Assembly: GCA_037447655.1 (NCBI GenBank)
Contig: JBBHKE010000597.1
Coordinates: 1-64,000, forward strand
Source: Zygnema cylindricum
Taxonomy: Eukaryota > Streptophyta > Zygnematophyceae > Zygnematales > Zygnemataceae
Direction of reading: 5' to 3'
Length of the DNA stretch: 64,000 nt
Shown: one piece after another, positions 32,172-43,961 of the stretch
Layout: every line of letters begins with the position of its first letter
How positions within the stretch are numbered: position 1 is the first letter of the stretch
Program-made: the position numbers and the translations under genes
Notes under the pieces: model-generated
Told to the model about the DNA's origin: nothing
Seen by the model: the letters and a program-made list of their open reading frames with translations, nothing else
Databases searched by the model: none

Positions 32172-32665
32172 ACGCCACCGTTCCGAATTCAGGCGATCTA
32201 TTTTCTTTGCGTGGTGGGGGAAGAGGAGGAGGAAGGGGTGGAGGCCCACGAGGTAGAGGAAGGGGACAAGCAAAAGGAGGAAATCAAAAACCATTTTCTG
32301 CCGCCCCCGATCTGAACTCTGTTGCATGCTTTCAATGCAACAAGCTCGGACATATGGCGGCATCATGTCCCGATAAGGAGCGACAATGTTATTATTGCGG
32401 CAAATGGGGGCATGTGAGTCCTCAATGTTACGCAAAATCGGAGTCCGAAGGAGGAGGTGGTAGAGGAGGAGGTAATGGTGGCCGAGGCGGTTCTAATAGT
32501 GGCCGTGGTGGTGGCTGATTTGGCGGCCGAAGTGGAGGACGTCTTGATGGTCGTAAAGGTGGTCGAAATGGTGGCCGATTTGGAGGCCACGGAAATTATA
32601 TGGGAAATCAAAATGACGATTATGAAGAAGAAGAGGAATCGGGTGCTCAGATTTTCTCATGTCTA
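32172..32665 (+). pseudogene. Copia nucleocapsid (Gly/Arg-rich, two CCHC knuckles)
   Basis: A Gly/Arg-rich stretch is followed by CFQCNKLGHMAASC and CYYCGKWGHVSPQC (32327-32428), both with exact C-x2-C-x4-H-x4-C spacing. Then another Gly-rich stretch is interrupted by TGA at 32516. The protein would bind element RNA. No capsid (UBN2-type) segment precedes it. Confidence 0.8.
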
Positions 32666-32699
32666 AGTTAATCTATCAATTCACTCAATGAAAAGTCAA

Positions 32700-33022
32700 A
32701 ATCGGAAAAAAAATGGGTGATTGACTCTGGTGCGTCTCATCACTTTTGTACCGATGCAACGCTATTTAATGACTTGCGGCAATTGACGGTCCCGAAATTC
32801 ATTACGGTGGCAAGTGGGCAAGTCATTACGGTTGGAAAAGTAGGCACGGTCAGAATTGACCTACCTACTTATCGTTTTGATGGTACGGAACGTTTTTCAG
32901 AAGCTTGTCTAGTGAACGTTTTATACATTACGGACGGATCTGTGAATCTCCTAAGTGTACCTCAAATTCAGCGTGCGGGTGGAAGTGTACTCGTACTTGG
33001 TGATTCTTCAATTCAACTCTAA
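32700..33022 (+). pseudogene. Copia protease
   Basis: WVIDSGASHHFCTDATLF carries the intact aspartic-protease motif D-S-G-A-S. It continues through ITVASGQVITVGKVGTVRI and VLYITDGSVNLLSVPQIQ, typical of copia proteases. A TAA at 33020-33022 ends the frame early. Confidence 0.8.
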
Positions 33023-33055
33023 AATTCAAAAGGAGTTGTTATTGGTGAAGGAGAG

Positions 33056-34438
33056 GTGACAGAAAATCTGCATAGTCGACTAATTTGGCGTCGACCGAAA
33101 TCGGAAAATCAATCGGATGGTTTAATCGGTCACATTTCAGAACTTAAGGGTGATTTAACCCTTTGGCACCATCGGATGTGTCACACATCCGAAGATAGTT
33201 TGAGGCGATTGATTAAAATGGGATGTGTGAGAGGTTTGGATTTGAAATCGGGAGAAAAAGTAAATGGATGCGAAGGCTGCAGTCGAAGGAGGCGAATTCA
33301 GAGGCCTCACCCGGCTAAAGATATAAAATTCAGATCCAAAAAACCTCTTGATTTGGTCCATGTCGATTTATGCGGACACATCAAACCAAAGAGTATTGGG
33401 GGAAATAGATATTTAATGGTGATTGTCGATTATTACTCGCGATATTCTTGGGTAATCCTTTTAAGTTCAAAATCTGAAGCTCTTGAAATATCCAAGGAGT
33501 GGCATGTCATGGCGGAGAGACAATGCGAAAGAAAATGGAAATCAATTCGAACCAACAATGGTGGAGAATTCATTGCGTTTGATGGATATTGTCGAGAATG
33601 GGGAATTACACATCAGTTGAAGGCTTCTTTTTCCCCGGAATCCAATGGAGTTGCTGAACGGAAAAATCGGACATTACAAGAAATGGTCCGCTCCATGGTG
33701 CACGCATCCGGTCTCTCAATGTTGTTTTGGGGAGATGCGATTTTGACCGCCAACTACATTTGTAATCGGCGGCTTACTTCAATTTCAGGTGATAAGACTC
33801 CTCACGAGTTATAGTACGGCAGAAAACCGAGTCTTCATCACCTTCGGATTTGGGGATGCCAAGCGACCGTCTATGTGGAATCGCAAAAGAGAAAAGGAAA
33901 ATTTGCGGCAAGGAGTTGGACCTATAGTTCGAAAGGAAATCTATACCAAATCTATGATCCGGTTAATCGTACTATTATTGAATCTCGGAATGTAGATTTC
34001 CATGAAAACTTAAAATCAGCAATTGAAAAATCGGCGAAATCTCACAAAAATTCCGATTTTCTTGAAGAAGACGAAATTGCTCAATTTCCAAATATTGAAG
34101 GATCGGATTCGGAAAATGAACCTGAGTCGGAGTCTAATGTTAAGAGGGGGAAAAGAAAATTGGACATTAAGGATGACATTAGGGACATTGACATTGAATC
34201 TCAAGGTGTCAATTCCCGAATGTCCTCGGAATCTCGAAATTCTCAAAATTCTAAATCTAGTTTGCCGAGTGTAACTGAAATGGAACCGAACGTTAAAGAA
34301 GATGTGCAATTACGGAGGAGTATAAGAGATACAAGGGGAAGGAAACCGACACGTTTGTCGAATGATAAAAAAGGGGGAAATGCCGAAAATACTCACTACT
34401 TTATTTCGGCGTCGAGAGAGGAGGATTTCCTCCTCTAG
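33056..34438 (+). pseudogene. Copia GAG-pre-integrase and integrase, catalytic Asp lost
   Basis: GAG-pre-integrase: LWHHRMCHTSEDSLRRLIK and CEGCSR. Integrase core: first Asp in LVHVDLCGHIKP; the second position reads RTNNGGEF instead of the usual R-x-D-N-G-G-E-(F/Y), so the catalytic Asp is Asn; the Glu region reads SPESNGVAERKNRTLQEM. The frame stops at 33812-33814, but homology continues (FAARSWTYSSKGNLYQIY, DPVNRTIIESRNVDFHEN) to an acidic linker ending at 34438. Confidence 0.85.
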
Positions 34439-34489
34439 CAATCACTTTGTGAAAATTCCGCCGGTGACCCTCAATCTTATACCGAAGCA

Positions 34490-35384
34490 AGAAATTCAGA
34501 AGATTGGGAGTTAAAATGCAACCGGCTTGGGAAAAAGGAATTCAAGTCCATTGTTGACAACCGTACATTTGAGGAAGTAGATTCACCGGAGGGGAAGAAG
34601 GCGATTGACGCGAAGTGGATTTTTAAGACCAAAACTGTTGTTTCTGGAAAGGTGATCAAATATAAAGCTAGGCTAGTTTGCAAAGGATTTCAACAACGGG
34701 AAGGAGTTGACTACACGGAAACGTATACGCCTGTAGTGAAATTTGATTCTTTACGGTTGATTGTGGCGATTGCGGCAGTCGTTAAAAAGCACATCCATCG
34801 AATGAATATGGAGACGGCGTTCTTAAATGGCAAACTTGAAGAAGGAGTCTAAATGAAGGTTTCGGAAGGAGTTGTGTCGAAGGAAGGGAAGGTATGGCGG
34901 CTGCGAAAGTCTCTTTACGGCTTGAAGCAGGCACCTCGTACTTGGTACTTACGCCTACATTCTGTACTTACTGAATTTGGATTTGTCCGTACTGCCTCAG
35001 ATTCGGGAGTTTATATCAATGGGGGATGAGAAAATTATCTTCTCAGTTTACGTTAACGATTTTATGATGACCTCTGACAGTCTCCAGAAAATCAACGAAT
35101 TGAAGGCTTATTTGCGCCTTGATTTTAAGGTGACTGACTTGGGAGATGTGCGATACATTTTGGGGATTGAAGTAATTCGTCACCCTTATGGTGACATTAA
35201 ATTGAGCCAAGCACAATATTGCAGGGAAGTTGTGACACGATTTGGCATGCAGAATGCAAAACCGATCTCTACTCCTTTGGATCCGAAAATGCAAATTCGA
35301 AAATTTGAGTAGGAGATAGATGTTGAAGTTCCGTATCGGGAAGCGATCGGAAGTTTGATGTACCTCAGCGTAGGTACAAGGCCT
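34490..35384 (+). pseudogene. Copia reverse transcriptase, YVDD changed to YVND
   Basis: Reads AKWIFKTKTVVSGKVIKYKA, GVDYTETYTPVVKF, MNMETAFLNGKLEEGV, SLYGLKQAPRTWY, SVYVNDFMM, DLGDVRYILGIEVIRH and GSLMYLSVGTRP. The metal-binding YVDD motif reads YVND. Stops follow LEEGV, INGG and RKFE. The domain is cut at 35384 by the nested LTR. Confidence 0.85.
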
Positions 35385-36075
35385 TAATAGTTTTGCAGGT
35401 CATATAAGCCAGTGCGCACCCAACTTATAAACACATGAAATCTATGCACAGCGAAACTTAGCCTGTAGGAACCACTAGGTAGATAGCGATGGGAGAGGCA
35501 TAGGGACAAATCAATAGATTAGACAGGTTTAGGCAGCTTGAGAAATGTAGTTATAGTCAAGGGGCCACAAGGCGTAAGCCGAAGTGAGCCCCGATTGTAA
35601 TACAAATGTTCCTATGGACTTTTAATAAAGCTGCGTTCTCCTTCTATGTTCTATGATCTGAATCCTATTAAGAATGTACAAAGAGTTCTGATCTAATAAA
35701 GTAAATGCTTCTTCTATGAATCTTGAGAGTATTCTGAGTCTGAGAGTGATCTGCATGACATTTCCATGAGATGATTGTTCTAAGTGCTTTGGTGCACTTT
35801 ATATCTTTCTATCTGTCATCATGTGATGAAATGCCTAAATAAGTGGTGCAATGAGATGTTGCCGTTTTGTTGTTTTCCACCACAATGTGCCGCTCCTCAG
35901 TTTTGACACAATCTGTACTCGATATAAAGGTTGGCGGAATCGTCGTCAGATTCCGTACAGCTCGATTCGTCGCGTCACGTCACGTCACGAAATGTGAATC
36001 GGTAAAAGTCTGCCGGTACAAATATATCCTGTTGCCGGTACAAATAAATCGCCAAAGATCGCACCAAAACCAACA
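35385..36075 (-). mobile_element. Nested solo LTR with GGCCT target duplication
   Basis: The insertion is bracketed by GGCCT (35380-35384 and 36076-36080). Removing it restores the coding order TRP|DI of the RT. Part of it (about 35490-35650) is a diverged match, in minus orientation, to the LTR at 45896-46187 (shared words 'ggtagata', 'gatgggagagg', 'caggttta', 'taataaagctg'). No coding capacity. Confidence 0.75.
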
Positions 36076-36079
36076 GGCC

Positions 36080-36760
36080 TGACATATCGGCGACTGTTTC
36101 AGTCGTCGGCGACTGTTTCAGTCGTCAGCAGATATTGTCATGCGCCAAAGAAGGCTCACTAGGAAGCCGTGAAGCATGTGTTTCGATATCTGGTCAGTAC
36201 AATCGACATCGGCCTACTGTATAAATCGAATAGAAGTTTAGTTTGGATCTTACTGGTTGATGCAGATTGCGGAGGCGATTTTGACTCAGGAAAGTCAACT
36301 TCTGGATACGCTTTTGTCTTGAGTGGAGCGGCAGTTTCGTGGAGCTCACGACTTCTACAGTCAACTTCTGGATACGCTTTTTTCTTGAGTGGATTTTCTT
36401 GAGTGGAGCGGCAGTTTCGTGGAGCTCACGACTTCAACCGACCGTGGCATTGAGTTCCACTGAAGCGGGGTATATGGCGGCTTGCCATGCCGCAAAGGCG
36501 TCAGTTTGGTTAAAAGAAATGCTATTTGAATTAAAGATTCCTATTGTATGTTTGAAGATTCTTAAAGACAGCATGAGTTCTATGGCATTAGTTAAACGTC
36601 CAGTTTTTCATAAACGTACGAAGCATGTCCGCATTCAATGGCATTTCATGCGTGACTTAGTTGCACAGAAGGAAATTCAGTTTGAATAAATTTCTACATT
36701 GGAAGAAGCCGCAGGCAGATATGTTGACGAAGGCGGCAGTTGTAGATGTACTTTTAAGAG
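36080..36760 (+). pseudogene. Copia RNase H with two tandem duplications
   Basis: After a 19-bp direct duplication (two 'ggcgactgtttcagtcgtc', 36089-36126) the reading resumes EAVKHVFRYLVSTIDIGLLY, then SGYAFVLSGAAVSWSSRL. A second duplication at 36294-36440 repeats the STSGYAF...SWSS segment. The stretch 36430-36690 reads ALSSTEAGYMAACHAAKASV, WLKEMLFELK and RTKHVRIQWHFMRDLV. Both duplications shift the frame. Confidence 0.85.
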
Positions 36761-36807
36761 GGAGACCGAAATTAGGGTTAATCTAACCCTTTATTGATTC
36801 ACACATT

Positions 36808-36818
36808 GAAGAGGGGGA
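36808..36818 (+). promoter_or_regulatory. Polypurine tract of plus-strand copia element
   Basis: GAAGAGGGGGA lies next to the LTR start TGTTGGATATC. Confidence 0.85.
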
Positions 36819-36819
36819 T

Positions 36820-37450
36820 TGTTGGATATCAATGTGTAAATATATGTTCAGTTACGTTCTAGCGAAATGACGTTTTTCATGTTCAGTTTCATATTTTTGT
36901 CGCATCAGTTTAATATTTCGTTTTTGTACTGTTACTATGTTCAGTTTCATATTCTTGTCGCATCAGTTTAATATTTCGTTTTTGTACTGTTACTATTTGG
37001 TCCTGTACGTTTCTGCAGTTATTTAGTGCGTAGAACTCTTTTGGTTGTTCGCACATAATTGTAGGTTATTGTTTCGGAGACTTTATGTTTTGTTTGGCGT
37101 GGCGTGTTTGGTACCGCGCGCCAAGTGTCTTGTACGGTACACGCTCACGTTTCATTCGTGCGGCGTTTTCTTAACCTTTTTCTTAGTGCGTTTCATAGTG
37201 CGCTTCAGAGTGGATTTCTGTTTTTTTGTTTTCTGGTGTTAGGAAGAGTGTATTTTAGAAGAAGTGTAAAGTAGTTTCAGATATCAAAACAAGGAAGTGA
37301 AGTGAAGGGAGAAAGGGGATGTAAAAATTCGATTGAATATATATTTCTATTCCCTCGGTTTCCAGTTCTATCTGTGATTCTGAAATTATTTTGATGTCTG
37401 GCAATTTTTGAATGCGTCTGCTGTAAATGCCAATGATCCTTTTTATAACA
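36820..37450 (+). repeat. Right LTR of plus-strand copia element
   Basis: 631 bp, TGTTGGATATCAA to TTTTATAACA. It differs from the left LTR by a 58-bp internal tandem duplication ('catcagtttaatatttcg' twice, 36904-36985) and about ten substitutions. Confidence 0.85.
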
Positions 37451-38268
37451 TTTTCAAGCTTCAAAATGGAAGTTTATGTTATATGAACTGAATTTAGTAT
37501 TACAGGAAAAATAAAGTACGAAGCTAGCAGATATGGTGTTTGTACGGGTCTTATGGATTAGCGGTCTCACATTGAAAATAGAGCAGGCGTGTACGGAGAA
37601 AAGATGTTTTAACTAACACTAATAGCGATACAGGGTGTACTGCACAATCTGAAACCCTGATTCTCTAATAGGACCACCAGACTTGTGTAAAGGGACGTCA
37701 CCCAGATTTGATTCTTGGGGAACTGGGTATCATTTCATCGGCACAATCGACAAAATACGGTCAACCACGACACTGCCGTATAGTACACTTTTACTCCGCG
37801 TTTGGCTGGTCAACTCCAATTAGACGGCCAAAGTGAAAGAGCCGACGACCGACAAGAGCCGGCAACCGACAAATGTTTGTTAAAGCTTGCTACCGACAAA
37901 TGTTTGTTATATCCGGCCACCGACAAATGTTTGTTAAATCCGGCCACAGACAAATGTTTGTTATGCATTTTCTGAATTGTGTCCTGTCCTATTTAAGTAT
38001 TTGTACGGCATGTCTAGGTCACTGTACGTTTCTGTGTCGCGGTGATCGTAGTGCTCTTTGTTGCGACGTACTAATTTGTCGTTGTACTTTGTCGGCGCGC
38101 GATTCGCTCGTCGCGGCTGATTGGTTAATTTGTACTTAGGTACTTGCGGTTCATTTAAGGTATTGCGTTTTAGGGTATGTCCCTATGTACTTGTCGCTTA
38201 GCGAACTTACATTGTATTTAGCGCGGATCCGCTGGACCCGGATTTCAAGTGTCCCTATGCGTAAGAAC
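37451..38268. repeat. DNA-element family sequence right of the copia element
   Basis: 37451-37761 is the second copy of 31861-32171. From 37730 it continues into sequence matching 2635-2780. The stretch 37857-37970 holds four tandem units around 'ccgacaaatgtttgtta'. The stretch 38160-38268 has the GGGTATGTCCCTATG word near the family's block edge. Confidence 0.6.
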
Positions 38269-39086
38269 CATAGTTGTTCAAAACGTATTCTACGCACGAT
38301 TCGAACGCGCGTACAATACGTAGAAACTGGAGAGGTCGATTTTAAAAAATCCTAAAAAACGTTAATGAATTATTTCCATTCAAATCCGTACATTTTAAAA
38401 AAAACTGAATTGAGCATGTACCGCAGTTTGTATGCTTTAGAATGTTTTATGTATCGATATATTTATTATGCCACATTTGTGTAATGTAACATCTACATCA
38501 AGTCATCAACTAGTTACGGAGGTCGCTATCAACGTAAACTATGGACAAATCTTTGCCCAGGTTCAAAGCCTGAGAAATGCCTCATTTTTGTCAGAAAATA
38601 ATTGTCTCTGTCTCAGACATGCAGCCATAGCCTTCGCCAGCTTCAACGGCAGTTTCATTGACTACTGCCGTGGCGTCGGAAATGACGTCTTCCTTCAATT
38701 TTCGCTTTCAACTGATGAGGTTTTTATGGCTGCTTCTTTTCGAAAATTTGAAGAAGATGCCCGTACACATTTTGAACATACAGCTTGAAGATAGTGTGAC
38801 GCCGCAATGTCTCTTTTTGGAATTGTCCGTAGACGTGACGATAAATTTCCGTACATATTCGTGTATCGTTTACTTAACAAAAAGTACCGATACGTGCATC
38901 AAATATTTTCGTCAACTTCCGTACAGTTCCCGTAAAAAGGTTTACAGTTTACGTAATTTGTCTATAGGTTTTGTGTAAATTTCCAGTTTCAGTTTACAAT
39001 TAACGTTTTTTTGAGATTTTTTGAAAAGTCACGTACAGTACGTAAAAATTGGAATAGAGGAAAAAGCCGTGCGTATTGAACAACTA
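38269..39086. mobile_element. Non-autonomous hAT-type element, copy 2
   Basis: Starts CATAGTTGTTCAAAACG, ends ...CGTATTGAACAACTA. The left flank GTAAGAAC equals the right flank of copy 1. It is longer than copy 1 because of an extra ~280 bp in the first half (38430-38710), which carries a 106-codon frame (38468-38788) without known domain, ending near the KFEEDA(R/C)TH motif shared with copy 1. Confidence 0.65.
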
Positions 39087-39087
39087 C

Positions 39088-39303
39088 ACCGCCAATCGCT
39101 ATTAGCGTTGTGTACGCTAATCCCGTCCTGCATTTTTTTTTGTTTTATTCTCAAATAGAATTATCCACACTATTTAAAAAAAGCCCTAATTCCTAATTAG
39201 AGTAATCGATTTCTTCCAAAATTTCCAAATTCCGAATTAGCGTACACCACGCTAAATAATAGTATACGCTAATCAAACGTACACGCTAATAGCGATTGGC
39301 GGT
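39088..39303. mobile_element. Small inverted-repeat element (216 bp)
   Basis: Begins ACCGCCAATCGCTATTAGCG and ends with the exact inverse, with a further inverted CGCTAAT/ATTAGCG set inside. It is inserted directly at the right end of the hAT-type copy 2 and is absent from copy 1. Confidence 0.75.
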
Positions 39304-40454
39304 AAAGGGTCTAAAGTCATCATAACATACGTTTGTGACTATTGTACACGTCGACAATACCCGTGACGGCTGCCAACGTCTATAATTTTTGTTGTCGCAC
39401 TTTATAATTTGGAACTGCTTGTGACGTCCCATGTCTTACCGTGACATTGTAGATGTACCGCCTTCCAGCCTGTGCCGTTTCAGAATGAAGAAGATGCGTT
39501 ATGCCTTCGCGTCGCCTGTCCGGTCGATGTGAAATGACATCATAAGTTTAGAGACCCCGGTTAAAACAAAAATCTGTACTGGACGAAAACAGACAAAACC
39601 AAACAAATTGTGTACTTTTTTTTGTCATATTGAACACAAACGAACAAAACATAACAAATTATGTACTTTTTTTTTGTCATTGGAAATCGTATGATTTTTT
39701 TTGAAAATTGAAGCACGTGCGAATATATTTTCCTATTTGTTTATCGAAAATGATTAGTTTTAAAACACATTTCATATATGATTTAAACATAAGTTTGAAA
39801 ATGACATTTTTTGTTAAAGAAGTGGGTCAAAAACACAAGACGACAAATTTTTGTACATCAAAAGTTCGAGGATAGAGCAAATTGTACTCTACTAATATTC
39901 AATTCCTTCCTACGGTTGCAACTTAGGCAGTACGGCGCTAGGTTTTACAAGAAAACGACAGAAAACAACCCTTACTTGTGCACATGGGGACATACCCTCG
40001 TTGGTTCATTTTTACTTAGTTACTTGTTGGCTCACTTGAGGTCTTTGATGCGCTATATTGGGGAATCGGGCGTCCGCAAGAATTGAAGATGTCTCGCATC
40101 GCAACGCACGATTCTATTTCACTTCAATGTGGTCGTTTGTCCTTTGAGTTACGGTGGCCATTTGTACGGCCGATGCTATTCCAGTCTGTGGTGGAGTTTT
40201 GGTTGACTTTGTGTAAGATTTTTTTAGGTAAAATATACGGACTTTGACGAAATTATTAGATGCACTTCTAAGTACTCTTTGTTCGGTAAACTGAACAAAA
40301 ATGTTACGAAAAATGAACGAAATATTACAGAAATTGTACAAGCTTTTATGAAAAGAGACGTTGTAGTGTTGCACCATTTGCGCACAGTAAGTTTACAAAC
40401 TGTACAATCATCTTCTTCGATTTTTTTTCGAAAAGCCGCCATGAAAACGAATCT
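39304..40454. repeat. Element flank upstream of transposase, copy 2
   Basis: Colinear with 8190-9329 with substitutions. No intact gene. Confidence 0.6.
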
Positions 40455-41780
40455 TCAAGGAAGCCGCCATTACTGACGCCACAGAAGCAGTTAATGAAAC
40501 TGTCGTTCAAGCCGTTGTCAGCGCAGTTACAAACCTTGACCAAAGCAAACATACTTAGAAATCAAGGAGAGGAGTGGGAGCACGTTAAAACGGCTTAAAA
40601 CGGTGGGATATTTGTAGCCAACCGATTTTGTGATAATATTAACTGCAACTTCGAATATAAAGCTCAAGCCATTAGGATCAGAAATCATCTTTTTCTTGGA
40701 AATGCTAAGAGTGTAGGGTTTAGAGTTTGCACAATGTGTCTAGCCAAGGTGAAGGAGGAATTTAGTGCTTCTAAAAACAAAAAAACCGCTAATTCCTATT
40801 TGAAACATGTAATGTGCGACCTCGATAAACTCACTAGCAATATCCACTGATTCCGAGTACCTAAGTAAGAGGTGTGCAAAGGGGAATAAAAGAATGCATT
40901 TAACATGCATATGAAAAATAGCTTAGATTTAACCTAGCACGCTGCTTTTTTCGCCAATAGATTGTCGTTCTGGCTTTAAGATGACCCACATTTTAAGGCA
41001 GCGGTGAAGAAAATCGGAGATATAGGGGGGTCTTACAAGTTACCTTATCAAATTGCCTTGACAAATCGTCTCATGTTAGAGATCAAGTCGAAAAAGAATA
41101 ATTATTTGGAAAGTAATGTGGAAAATATTAATCTCACCGGTGCCACGATCACATTAGACATATGGACGACAATTGTGCACAATCTTCTCCTAAAAATTCT
41201 AGCAGTCACCACCAAAGGTGACATTTTGTTGACGGCAAAAGACACTTGTGGACGAATCAAAAGACGACGCCTACATTTGTAAGGTGTTGGAAAAGGGAGT
41301 ACTTGCGGTAGGGGTGGAGCATGTGGTACAAATTGTTACAAATTCTTTCCTTGTGAACAATGCTACAACCTCGTTGCTCATGGCAAATAACCTTTTGATC
41401 ACGTGGACCCCCTGCGTTGCACATATGTTAGACTAAATGTAAGAGGATTGGAGTAGGTTGAATTTTATCTCCACACTTGTCCGAGATGCAAAAGAGGTTC
41501 TAAAATTAGCAAATCTAAGCAAAAACTTTGGAGATGAACATTTCAATGAATTTGATAAAATATACACAACAAGGAAATGACACATTTTCAAAAATAACTC
41601 TGTTGAATGTGAGATTTTGGGAATATCCTAGAATGTGCATGATTGATTTACAGAAGATAGAAAACATCTTATGTTTTAAAGTTATGAACCATAGACAACG
41701 TTTATAATGAGGATATATTCCGGACATTTACTAGAATTTTTGAGAACAATAGATAAATAATCGGCAAAATTATTAAAAGC
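40455..41780 (+). pseudogene. hAT-like transposase, BED finger + DUF659, copy 4
   Basis: Starts with EAVNETVVQAVVSAVTNLDQ. The BED-like finger region (40680-40840) contains CTMCLAKVKEEFSAS and HVMC. Then 41004-41282 (GDIGGSYKLPYQIALTNRL, NLTGATITLDIWT) and 41248-41436 (DAYICKVLEKGVLAVGVEH, VVQIVT, WTPCVAHMLD) cover the DUF659 core, with stops and shifts between. It is very close to copy 1 (9330-10636), which suggests a segmental duplication that includes the upstream flank. Confidence 0.75.
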
Positions 41781-41969
41781 AACCATATTGAAATCCAAAT
41801 TTTTCTTTTCATAATGTCAACAGCTGGATTTACATTCTCGTAATCGAAATTCCCAATGTTGGTTTTCAGTCTGCAGTTTGTTAAAATGAATTTTGCATCA
41901 TCAAAATCAAATGTTTAAATTTTTTAACATACCCATAATAGCAGTTAGAGCGGTCTTGTCCACAAGGTC

Positions 41970-42095
41970 CTATTTGGTTGCAAATATAATTTCGTAAGGT
42001 ATATCATGGGTTGGAAATCTAGATAAAATGAGTTGTCTTTCTTTGTCGATAAACTCAAATGGTGTTGGCGATGTTGGCTCTTGTTCATGAGACAT
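41970..42095 (-). CDS. Short conserved element ORF (MS..PTxFEF family), minus copy 3
   Basis: From the ATG at 42095: MSHEQEPTSPTPFEF, then IDKERQLILSRFPTHDIPYE, IIFATK and a TAG where the copy at 12487-12675 stays open. It converges on the DUF659 gene. Confidence 0.5.
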   Translation of the reverse strand: MSHEQEPTSPTPFEFIDKERQLILSRFPTHDIPYEIIFATK

Positions 42096-43961
42096 CTTGA
42101 ATACTTTCTTGATTGTGAGAAATCTTGGGAAAAAATGTAAATAAGAAAATTGTACTATTGACGGGCGGGCGATAATTGTTGGGTATATGTTTTGTTGTTT
42201 TTTTGGTCTCTAAGCTTAGAGTAAGCGTTCAGGTTGAAAGTCAACCCTAAACATTGAATGGAATCAAATGCACTTATGACTCTTCTTATGGGACTAAAAA
42301 AAAAACACTCAAACTTCAAGCTTCAAAATGAAAAATTTCTGCAATTAAAACAGAAGGCATGGCTTAAACCAAAGGCCACTTCTATTTTAAAAAAGAAAAA
42401 TGTACCACTTGAATTTGAAAAACGTGGTTTTTCAAAGGCGCGATTTCTTTAAGATTGTAAAACACGGTTCCATTCTCATTTAAATGCCTTACCAGTAAAC
42501 TCGGGTAGATTTTAGCATTGTCTGCACAATATTTGTATTTCATGAATAATATAGCACGTAGCTAGCAGATATAATGTTTTTTCGCATCTTCAATTTTTCG
42601 CACTTTCAATCTTTGATAGGTTGGATTTTCCACGATCTGTAAGGGCCGACGCTCAATCGATGTGAACCCGCCAATGGCGCAACACGATTGTGGTGTCTTA
42701 CTTAACCGAAATTAATCTCTTATGCCGAAGAAATTGTTGAACATTGTTCAATCGTGCGAAACAACGGTTTACGGAAACATAAACAAGTATATCAGTTGAA
42801 GACTAAAACACTCAGTTTCGTTACGCGTTTAATAAATTATTGTACAAGTGGAATGTTAGTACGCGTATGGCACACGTGTGGGACATTTTATTTTTCGTTT
42901 TGTTTTGTGAGAAAATCGCGTCCACATTCCATTCTTTAGTTGTCTTCTTCGCGCGACTTATTGGACTAAGGGTGTGTCTCCATGTAATTGTAACTTAGCG
43001 AACTTACTTTTTTTTTAACGCATATCCTTTTGACTCGAATTTCAAGTGTTCCCATGTGTACCAACAAATTTCTAATTTAAGGATGTGACGATTGTATACG
43101 CTGACAATATATACACTAAGTAAAGGAAATTTTGCTGATGTTGTCTTTTGGTACGGACCAACAAATGTTGGGTGCACTTTCATATTCATCAGGGTACTTT
43201 TGCATGTGCTAAAGTTACAGTGATTTTCTCTCCTTTTCCTCTATAACTTCAAAAAAACGTGAAAATCCATAGTCGTACAAAAACTTTGAAATTACCACCG
43301 TACAAGTTGCATTACCTTGAAACTTTTTATGTGCTATAGTTTGTCGTCTAGCGCGATGCAAATTGTCGTTTAGTGCGTTTCAACCCACTTTCGCGTCCTT
43401 TCAGCTCATCATCAAACTTTATATTAAAATCACCTAACAAGGTGATTATAAATAAAGTTCCACGATGTGAGCGAATAGGCAGATGTTTTCGCACTCGTCG
43501 AAGGTTTTTGACAATTTTTTTGCTTGGAGTACCAAATAAAAGCCCACTGCATGTTTATAGCGTGTGCGTGATTTTTCTCTGTTCGCTTTTTTGTGTAAAG
43601 GGGCCTTGGAGGGGTCTCGACCAACAGATGACATTTCACAAAAGGGAAAACTGTGAAAGCGCCTCTCTCTCTCTCCCTCTCCTACTACCGTGTCTATCTC
43701 ACAATTATTGCAATGAAAAACGTCAACAATGGTATCAAATGAAAGATATCACAAAACGGTGGTTGTTTAATATCTTTGGGCATATTTTGATGGCAAGTAG
43801 AGTGATAAAATACTAAAAAACAAAAAAGAGAAACCTTGGCGGAAAGTTTTTGAATTTTTGACGTCGACGTTGTCATAATTTGAGCGTGACGTCAAGATGT
43901 CGCAAACCCTAAACATTTACAATGTCACAAGTACAAGACGCCTACAACTGTTGCTATTTTA
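42096..43961. repeat. DNA-element family, copy D (left flank and central block)
   Basis: The left flank 42096-42900, read inverted, resembles the right flank 45150-45640 (for example 'accgtgttttacaatct' against 'gccgtgatttacaatctg'), so the element is an imperfect palindrome around the central block 42900-43960. Confidence 0.65.
43428..43447. other. Conserved hairpin, copy D
   Basis: Arms AATCACCT and AGGTGATT, loop AACA. Confidence 0.7.

Larger units (their letters stand above)
32172..36807 (+). mobile_element. Interior of plus-strand Ty1/copia retrotransposon
   Basis: Order: nucleocapsid (32172-32665), protease (32700-33022), GAG-pre-integrase and integrase (33056-34120), RT (34490-35384, with nested insertion 35385-36075), RNase H (36130-36760). 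The capsid half of gag and the primer site are missing. Internal stops, the lost catalytic Asp residues and the nested LTR make it inactive. Confidence 0.85.
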
